Positions 29,421 to 33,955 of a stretch of DNA of 33,955 nt are shown piece after piece. The notes beneath the pieces were generated by a model, which was not told the origin of the DNA, did no database searches, and saw only the letters and a list, made by a program, of their open reading frames with translations. Position numbers and translations under genes: made by a program. The stretch is from Bacteroidaceae bacterium (GTDB taxonomy: Bacteria > Bacteroidota > Bacteroidia > Bacteroidales > Bacteroidaceae): contig JAFTAJ010000021.1 of NCBI GenBank assembly GCA_017458585.1, positions 1 through 33,955 of the forward strand. Direction: 5' to 3'. How positions within the stretch are numbered: position 1 is the first letter of the stretch; every line of letters begins with the position of its first letter.

Positions 29421-31550
29421 ATGTACCACCTCCTTGACCAGCGTTTGCAATACCTGCCGGGCGTAGGCCCCAACCGCGCACTCACCCTGGCCTCAGAGCT
29501 TGACATCCACACAGTCAAGGATTTGTTGTTTCATTTCCCTTATCGCTACATCGACCGCTCCACCATCTACACTGTCAGCCAGCTGCCTGAGCTAAGAGCC
29601 GAGGACGGCGGAGTGCCCTATGTGCAGCTCAAGGGCCGCATCAGCGACGTGTCGGAAGAGGGGGTGGGGCGCAGCCATCGCCTGGAGGCACTCTTCTCCG
29701 ACGACACCGGCTCCGTGCGCCTGGTATGGTTTGCGGGCATCAGCTACATAAAGAAGTCGTTGCGCAAGGATGCTGACTATCTGCTGCTGGGCAAGCCCGC
29801 GCTGTTTAACCTCACCTACAGCATCACCCATCCCGAGCTGGAATTAGCAAATGGTCAATCGTCAATGGTCAATGGTCAATCCTTGCGCATGCACCCCGTC
29901 TATCACACCACCGAGCGGATGAAGCGCCAAAACATCAACTCCCGCTTCATCGAGAAGCTCGTAGTCGAGGTGTTCCGCCAGCTGGGCACCGAGCGCGTGG
30001 CCGACACACTGTCCGACGAGATGCGACTGCAATACAACCTCATTCCGCTACACGACGCCTTGCGCCGAGTGCATCTGCCCGCCAATATGCAGGAGGTGCC
30101 CATGGCGCAGTATCGCCTTAAGTTTGAGGAGCTCTTCTTCCTCCAGCTCAGCATACTGTCGTTCGCCCGCAAGCGCAACGGCAAATATCGCGGCTTCATC
30201 TTCAGCAAGGTGGGCGAACTGTTCAGGCGATTCTACAGCGAGGTGCTCCCCTTCCAGCTCACCGATGCCCAGAAGCGTGTGATGCAGGAGATACGCAACG
30301 ACCTCGTCAGCGGTCAGCAGATGAACCGTCTGCTGCAGGGCGACGTGGGCAGCGGCAAGACCGTGGTGGCGCTGATGACCATGCTGCTAGCCATCGACAA
30401 TGGCTTCCAGGCGTGCATCATGGCTCCCACCGAGATACTCGCCGAGCAGCACTATGCCACCATCTCGCGTATGCTCGCCCCGCTGGGCGTCACCATCGAG
30501 CTGCTCACCGGCGTCGTCAAGGGCAAGCGGCGCACCAAGATTCTCACCGACCTCGGCAGCGGCGACCTCAAGGTGATAGTAGGCACCCATGCCCTGCTGG
30601 AGGACAACGTGCAGTTCCGCAACCTCGGATGCGCCATCATCGACGAGCAGCACCGCTTCGGCGTGGAGCAGCGCTCCAAGCTGTGGCGCAAAAACACCAA
30701 TCCCCCCCACATCCTCGTCATGACCGCCACCCCCATCCCTCGCACACTCGCCATGACCGTCTATGGCGACCTCGACGTCAGCATCATCGACCAGCTACCG
30801 CCAGGCCGCAAACCCATCAAGACAGTCCATATCTACGAGCAGCGTCAAGAGCACCTCGAGCAGCTCATACGCCGCGAGGTGGCCGACGGCCATCAGGTCT
30901 ATGTCGTATATCCGTTGATAAAAGAAAGCGAGAAGATGGACCTGCGCGACTTGGAGCAAGGTTTCTCCGAGCTCTGCGACACCTTCCCCGACCTGCGCAT
31001 AGGCAAGCTCCACGGCAAGATGCGCGACCAAGACAAAAATGAGATAATGCAGCTCTTCCTCGACCGTAAGCTCGATATCCTCGTGTCCACCACCGTCATC
31101 GAGGTGGGTGTAGATGTTCCCAACGCCTCCGTCATGGCCATCATCAATGCCGACCGCTTTGGTCTGGCCCAGCTCCATCAGCTCAGGGGCAGGGTAGGGC
31201 GCGGCGCAGAGCAGAGCTGGTGTGTGTTGGTCACCGACTATAAGCTCGCCGACACTACTCGCAAGCGAATGGAGATAATGGTCAGCACCACCGACGGCTT
31301 CGTCATTGCAGAGGAAGACCTGCGCCTGCGCGGCCCCGGCGATATTGAGGGCACCCAGCAGAGCGGCCTATTCCTCAATCTCAAGATGGCCAACCTCGTC
31401 CGCGACAATGCCATTCTGGAGACAGCCCGCGAAGCAGCCATCCATCTGCTCGACAGCGACCCCGAGCGCAGTCATCCCGACAACGCCCCCACATGGCAGC
31501 ATCTCACTCAGCTTCGCGACACCCCCGTCGATTGGTCGTCCATCAGCTGA
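29421..31550 (+). CDS. recG: ATP-dependent DNA helicase RecG with one heptamer cassette
   Basis: RecG reverses stalled replication forks and migrates branched DNA. The 709-residue protein has the N-terminal wedge/OB domain (1-~265), with LPGVGPNRALTLASELDIHT as the entry motif. The helicase core has Walker A GDVGSGKT (307-314), DEQHRFG (motif II, 408-414), TATPIPRTLA (435-444), HGKM (531-534) and the RecG-type RGRVGRG (589-595). Residues 143-154 (ANGQSSMVNGQS) are a CAATGGT heptamer insertion in a loop of the wedge domain, between THPELEL and MHPVYHTTERM. It probably leaves the fold intact. The gene follows sprA by 40 nt and is likely co-transcribed with ruvA-sprA. Confidence 0.96.
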   Translation: MYHLLDQRLQYLPGVGPNRALTLASELDIHTVKDLLFHFPYRYIDRSTIYTVSQLPELRAEDGGVPYVQLKGRISDVSEEGVGRSHRLEALFSDDTGSVRLVWFAGISYIKKSLRKDADYLLLGKPALFNLTYSITHPELELANGQSSMVNGQSLRMHPVYHTTERMKRQNINSRFIEKLVVEVFRQLGTERVADTLSDEMRLQYNLIPLHDALRRVHLPANMQEVPMAQYRLKFEELFFLQLSILSFARKRNGKYRGFIFSKVGELFRRFYSEVLPFQLTDAQKRVMQEIRNDLVSGQQMNRLLQGDVGSGKTVVALMTMLLAIDNGFQACIMAPTEILAEQHYATISRMLAPLGVTIELLTGVVKGKRRTKILTDLGSGDLKVIVGTHALLEDNVQFRNLGCAIIDEQHRFGVEQRSKLWRKNTNPPHILVMTATPIPRTLAMTVYGDLDVSIIDQLPPGRKPIKTVHIYEQRQEHLEQLIRREVADGHQVYVVYPLIKESEKMDLRDLEQGFSELCDTFPDLRIGKLHGKMRDQDKNEIMQLFLDRKLDILVSTTVIEVGVDVPNASVMAIINADRFGLAQLHQLRGRVGRGAEQSWCVLVTDYKLADTTRKRMEIMVSTTDGFVIAEEDLRLRGPGDIEGTQQSGLFLNLKMANLVRDNAILETAREAAIHLLDSDPERSHPDNAPTWQHLTQLRDTPVDWSSIS
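29849..29881 (+). repeat. CAATGGT heptamer array inside recG
   Basis: Nearly five units (AAATGGT, CAATCGT, CAATGGT, CAATGGT, CAATC). The rare CAATCGT variant is also present in the sprA array, pointing to a shared source. Translated NGQSSMVNGQS. Confidence 0.9.
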
Positions 31551-31576
31551 TTTGCACCTTGACGATAACGAATACT

Positions 31577-31604
31577 CACACAGATATCACAGATATCACA
31601 GAGA
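31577..31604. repeat. ATATCACAG nonamer array
   Basis: Three consecutive units of AGATATCAC/AGAGATT type lie 25 nt behind recG. This is another short array class of the same style but with a 9-bp period. Confidence 0.6.
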
Positions 31605-31626
31605 TTAAACAAAAACCAAAAAAACT

Positions 31627-31752
31627 CTTTTCAAGAGCTTAGCACTTTGTGCTGAGGCCGAGGCTATCGCCACGAGTCTGGCCGTAAGTGAACTTCCGTC
31701 ATCCTCCTGTCGAAGCCCCGTCACATCCTGACGGATAAAAGCTCTTGAAAAG
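31627..31752. other. Structured inverted-repeat element upstream of the GxxExxY gene
   Basis: Perfect 14-bp ends CTTTTCAAGAGCTT (31627-31640) and AAGCTCTTGAAAAG (31739-31752) enclose three hairpins: AGCAC-ttt-GTGCT (31641-31653), CGaGGC-tatc-GCCaCG (31659-31674) and CCGTCA...TGACGG (31696-31734). This is a closed multibranch fold. It could be a small RNA, a cis-acting leader or a non-autonomous mobile element. It fills most of the 228-nt gap between recG and the next gene. Confidence 0.6.
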
Positions 31753-31778
31753 CAAAAATAAAAAATATCTTATAAATT

Positions 31779-32222
31779 ATGACCTACAACGTCTCAAAGC
31801 TTGCAGACATTGATCCGGCTCTTGCGACGGAACTTAAGAACCGCTGTTATCCTATTGTTGGCCTGTGTCAACAAGTACATCGTGAAATGGGGCCTTTCCT
31901 GAACGAATACATGTATCAGGAAGCCTTGGATATATCTCTTGAAGAGAACAGCATTGAGAGAGTAAAGGAATATTATTTCTCCGTGTCATATCATGGAAGA
32001 CAGATAAAACATAAGCATTACGTAGATTTCCTCGTCAACAATGATGTGCTGATAGAATGCAAGGCTGTTGACCGACTTGGAACAGAGCAGCGTCAGCAAC
32101 TGTGGAACTATATGAGGCTGACAAATGTATGCATGGGAATATTATACAATTTTGCCCCAGTACGCGATCAGTGTGAACGCTACTACTTAGACACGAAGAC
32201 AGGAAACATGTATATGTTCTGA
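31779..32222 (+). CDS. GxxExxY protein (PDDEXK_3 family)
   Basis: The 147-residue product belongs to the GxxExxY family of unknown function, which has a PDDEXK nuclease-like core. FLNEYMYQEAL (40-50) corresponds to the family motif, with Glu43 and Tyr46 kept but Phe in place of the motif Gly. VDFLVNNDVLIECKA carries the nuclease-type triad Asp83, Glu93 and Lys95. QLWNYMRLTNVCMGILYNF is the usual following helix and strand. Family members are often multicopy accessory genes. Here the gene is AT-rich, sits alone and is bracketed by two structured inverted-repeat elements, suggesting a mobile cassette between recG and nadD. Confidence 0.85.
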   Translation: MTYNVSKLADIDPALATELKNRCYPIVGLCQQVHREMGPFLNEYMYQEALDISLEENSIERVKEYYFSVSYHGRQIKHKHYVDFLVNNDVLIECKAVDRLGTEQRQQLWNYMRLTNVCMGILYNFAPVRDQCERYYLDTKTGNMYMF

Positions 32223-32223
32223 A

Positions 32224-32247
32224 AGCGGAGACCGCAGACTTTTTTTA
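32224..32247 (+). terminator. Weak terminator-like hairpin after the GxxExxY gene
   Basis: GCGG-aga-CCGC followed by AGACTTTTTTT. The stem is only 4 bp, but the T-run and position fit. Confidence 0.4.
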
Positions 32248-32271
32248 GGTTTGAAAAGCCGATTGTTTTTG

Positions 32272-32401
32272 CCCATGACAGTATGTAGGCCTCTATAGAG
32301 GCAAAGATGTGAGGCAGAGGTTTTGTCTATAAGCTCGGTTATAGGAAAAAGCTATGCCTTACATCTGGTAAGGGCTGAAAGCACTTACATACTGGCATGG
32401 G
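32272..32401. mobile_element. MITE-like or structured element with 18-bp inverted ends at the nadD 3' end
   Basis: The ends 32272-32289 (CCCATGACAGTATGTAGG) and 32384-32401 pair over 18 positions with one mismatch and one G-T pair. Inside are GCCTCTATAGAGGC (32289-32302, perfect palindrome), AGATGTGAGGCA with TGCCTTACATCT (12 bp) and CTATAA-gctcgg-TTATAG. No clear target duplication is visible. The right end encodes the last codons and stop of nadD. Confidence 0.55.
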
Positions 32402-32912
32402 GGTTCTTTTCTGTTTTTTTCTTAGCCCTTATCTCCGTCGAGGAGATATTGTACAAGGGCATGTCCAGGAACGTCACATTGGGGGGTAGGGTGGCGACAT
32501 CGATGGGGCTGCCCTTGCGCGGATAAATAATAATAGGTGTAGAGCGCAATATCTCCTCCCCATTCTTCCATTGGTCAAAAATCAGCCAGTTGTCGCCGCC
32601 GATGAGCAGCGAGAACTCCACCTCGGGGTATGCCTCGCGCAGTCGGCGCAGCGTGATGTAAGTGTACGACGGCTTGGGCAGGTGCATCTCAAAGTCGCTC
32701 ACCTTCACCCCTTTCATCCCTTTCACCGCCTGCCTTGCCAGCTGCAGTCGCTTGCGGTCGGCCATCAGGTCAGAGTCCTTCTTGAGCGGGTTGCGCGGGC
32801 TGACCATCAGCCACACCTCGTCCACCAGACCGCTCTCCACCACGCTCTTGGCAATAGCCACATGCCCATAGTGCACAGGGTTAAACGAGCCCCCGAAAAC
32901 TGCTATTCTCAT
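32385..32912 (-). CDS. nadD: Nicotinate-nucleotide adenylyltransferase with altered, short C terminus
   Basis: NadD makes deamido-NAD from nicotinate mononucleotide and ATP. I start at ATG 32912 (MRIAVFGGSFNPVHYGHVAI), the canonical N terminus with the nucleotidyltransferase GGSFNPxHxGH motif; the in-frame ATG at 32942 overlaps the gmk end. Further signatures are MVSPRNPLKK, PSYTYITLRRL, LLIGGDNWLIFDQW and the ATP-binding ISSTEIR. After ISSTEIR most homologues have 20-25 more residues ending in a LVP-type helix. Here only AKKKTEKNPHASM remains, and the last four residues plus stop come from the inverted-repeat element at 32272-32401. It is likely truncated but keeps all catalytic motifs. It begins 4 nt after the gmk stop, in one operon. 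Confidence 0.92.
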   Translation of the reverse strand: MRIAVFGGSFNPVHYGHVAIAKSVVESGLVDEVWLMVSPRNPLKKDSDLMADRKRLQLARQAVKGMKGVKVSDFEMHLPKPSYTYITLRRLREAYPEVEFSLLIGGDNWLIFDQWKNGEEILRSTPIIIYPRKGSPIDVATLPPNVTFLDMPLYNISSTEIRAKKKTEKNPHASM

Positions 32913-32916
32913 TGCT

Positions 32917-33564
32917 TTAAGCGAATAAATCAAACAAATCAACTACCCAGTTCCAAATCTTTTTGAGAAGGGAGGGTTTATGCTCCCCTCCCTTCATGGG
33001 AGGGGTAAGGGGGTGGGTCTTCTTCTTTACCGTCTCCACCACCTCCTGCTGCGCCGTCTCGAGGTCGTCGTTGGTAATCACCACGTCAAACTGCGGAGCG
33101 AAGGTCAGCTCATAGGCAGCCTTGTCGATGCGCTGCTGTATCTTTTCGGGGCTGTCGGTGCCGCGCTTCTCCAGGCGTCGGCGCAGCTCCTCTATCGAGG
33201 GCGGCTGAATGAATATCAGCAGCGCCTTGTCGCCGTATATGCGCTTCACGCTGAGGCCGCCCTTCACATCGACGTCGAGCACCACGTTCTCGCCCTTAGC
33301 CAGCCGACCGTCAATCTCCGACTTCAGCGTGCCGTAGAATGTGCCGGCATACACCTCCTCATACTCTACGAAGGCATCCTCCGCTATCTTCTGGCGAAAC
33401 TCCTCCTCGCTCATGAAGTGATACTCCACGCCGTCCTTCTCCCCGCCGCGCGGTGCGCGCGAGGTGGCGCTGACGGAGAACGTCAGGTCGGGCATCTGAC
33501 TTATTAGATGATTAATCAATGTGGACTTGCCACTGCCGCTGGGGGCGGAAAAAACAAACAACAT
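32917..33564 (-). CDS. gmk: Guanylate kinase with inserted cassette and extended tail
   Basis: Phosphorylates GMP to GDP with ATP. The P-loop is APSGSGKST (7-15). The GMP-binding region has SVSATSRAPRGGEKDGVEYHF (30-50) and FVEYEEVYAGTFYGT (65-79). VVLDVDVKGG and IFIQPPSIEELRRRL follow, as in all guanylate kinases. The normal protein would end near 180 (VVETVK). Here residues 183-196 (THPLTPPMKGGEHK) are a palindromic cassette shared with RuvA, followed by 19 unusual residues (PSLLKKIWNWVVDLFDLFA) that could form an amphipathic helix. The tail is probably dispensable for catalysis. Start ATG 33564 has a good promoter; nadD follows. Confidence 0.96.
   Translation of the reverse strand: MLFVFSAPSGSGKSTLINHLISQMPDLTFSVSATSRAPRGGEKDGVEYHFMSEEEFRQKIAEDAFVEYEEVYAGTFYGTLKSEIDGRLAKGENVVLDVDVKGGLSVKRIYGDKALLIFIQPPSIEELRRRLEKRGTDSPEKIQQRIDKAAYELTFAPQFDVVITNDDLETAQQEVVETVKKKTHPLTPPMKGGEHKPSLLKKIWNWVVDLFDLFA
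32978..33019 (-). repeat. Palindromic cassette in gmk, shared with ruvA
   Basis: Read on the minus strand it matches 21211-21252 with a few substitutions and one extra base before the core CCCCTCCC-atgaa-GGGAGGGG. It is translated in the same frame as in RuvA. Confidence 0.92.
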
Positions 33565-33605
33565 GCGCTTATTCGACTATTTAAGTATTTAACCATTTAC
33601 AACTG

Positions 33606-33637
33606 CAAAGGTAATAAAAAATCTCGCGTCGAGCAAA
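33606..33637 (-). promoter_or_regulatory. Promoter of gmk-nadD
   Basis: On the minus strand TTTG (33637-33634), a 20-nt spacer and TACCTTTG (33613-33606) match the Bacteroidetes consensus. The leader would be about 35 nt. Confidence 0.65.
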
Positions 33638-33678
33638 ATTTTCGTCGTATGATGACTCGCAGTGCCACACCGCGTGCA

Positions 33679-33746
33679 ATTTCTGCGCCCGAGGAGACTC
33701 GTTCTGGCTGCGCAAAGCTTCTCTTTTTGTTTGAAGCTGCAGAAAT
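33679..33746. other. Small foldable element upstream of the gmk promoter
   Basis: ATTTCTGC (33679-33686) pairs with GCAGAAAT (33739-33746) and encloses CGAG-gaga-CTCG and AGCTTC-N11-GAAGCT. It could end transcripts arriving from the right. Apart from this element and the promoter I see no gene in 33565-33815. Confidence 0.35.
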
Positions 33747-33815
33747 GTTCTTACGTTTTTATGTTTTTTCGCCCGTTTTAGGATTTTTTAACGGATTATT
33801 TAGACCAAAAAGGGG

Positions 33816-33955
33816 TGTAAATAGTAATTGAAAAGTATACCACTATAATAATTGAAAAGTATACCATGTAGGTCATAGGATTTACGTTATAATAGTAGTT
33901 AATATGAGTGCTGTTTAACGTACAAAGAGAAAAGATGATCGACATGGACAAAAAA
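33816..33955 (+). mobile_element. Left end of a probable insertion sequence (IS21-like end repeats), cut by window
   Basis: TGTAAATAG is followed by two identical 18-bp direct repeats, TAATTGAAAAGTATACCA, at 33825-33842 and 33849-33866 (24-bp spacing). Multiple terminal repeats of this kind are typical of IS21-family ends. An open frame starts at ATG 33935 (MIDMDKK) and runs off the window, in the position expected for a transposase. The family assignment is inference. Confidence 0.45.
33935..33955 (+). CDS. Start of a possible transposase gene, truncated by window edge
   Basis: Only seven codons (MIDMDKK) are visible, about 120 nt inside the putative IS end. Position is the sole evidence for a transposase (IstA-like). 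Confidence 0.3.

Noticed and set aside
31627-31752. Retron-like msr-msd RNA (paired ends followed by AGC and hairpins)
   Set aside because: No reverse transcriptase gene lies anywhere near, and the resemblance rests on a short motif only.

Overview
The window looks like chromosomal DNA of a member of the Bacteroidales, probably Prevotella-like. The evidence is a type IX secretion/gliding translocon gene (sprA) directly behind ruvA, BspA-like leucine-rich-repeat surface proteins with dockerin-like tails, a split three-gene transhydrogenase (pntAA-pntAB-pntB), an outer-membrane barrel protein beside an ECF sigma/anti-sigma pair, several good TTTG-N19/20-TAnnTTTG promoters and no clear Shine-Dalgarno sites. 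The family-level assignment is inference.

Layout. 1-1.8 kb, minus strand: a Fic protein followed by a Vat/CatB-type acetyltransferase cut by the window edge. 1.9-4.7 kb, minus: pyruvate phosphate dikinase with its terminator. 4.9-10.4 kb, plus: trmN6-like tRNA methyltransferase, a dicarboxylate/amino-acid:cation symporter and the pnt genes. 10.5-16.4 kb, plus: ECF sigma factor, anti-sigma factor, a stand-alone paralogue of the anti-sigma's periplasmic domain, and a large outer-membrane barrel protein, apparently one envelope-responsive unit. 16.4-21.0 kb: a repeat-rich regulatory region and two BspA-like proteins sharing an almost identical dockerin-coding end. 21.1-31.6 kb, plus: ruvA, sprA (about 2,500 residues) and recG. 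31.6-32.4 kb: a GxxExxY (PDDEXK-like) gene between two foldable inverted-repeat elements, one of which forms the 3' end of nadD. 32.4-33.6 kb, minus: gmk-nadD. The right edge carries what looks like the end of an insertion sequence.

The most unusual feature is a population of short interspersed cassettes that sit not only between genes but inside conserved housekeeping genes, in frame. They consist of tandem heptamers (CAATGGT, CAATGTT, CAACAGT, CAATTTT, CGAACTT, GGAGTTA/GGAGTGA, AGAGAAT), often joined to a GC-rich palindrome. I count eleven to twelve such insertions in six genes (trmN6, pntB, ruvA, sprA, recG, gmk). Unrelated proteins share cassette peptides: RuvA and Gmk both contain PLTPPMKGGEHK; TrmN6 and RuvA both contain ELGVRSEELGVRS followed by KSQ; SprA and RecG share NGQSSMVN; TrmN6 and PntB share EGVCQ-x-SI. 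The heptamer order and orientation avoid stop codons in the frame used. The cassettes lie in loops, linkers or tails, so the proteins appear to remain functional. They resemble in concept the palindromic elements embedded in Rickettsia proteins, but I do not know a named description for these.

The sigma-factor/outer-membrane block and the BspA genes (10.5-21.0 kb) contain no internal cassettes, and the sigma block looks more AT-rich than the core genes around it.
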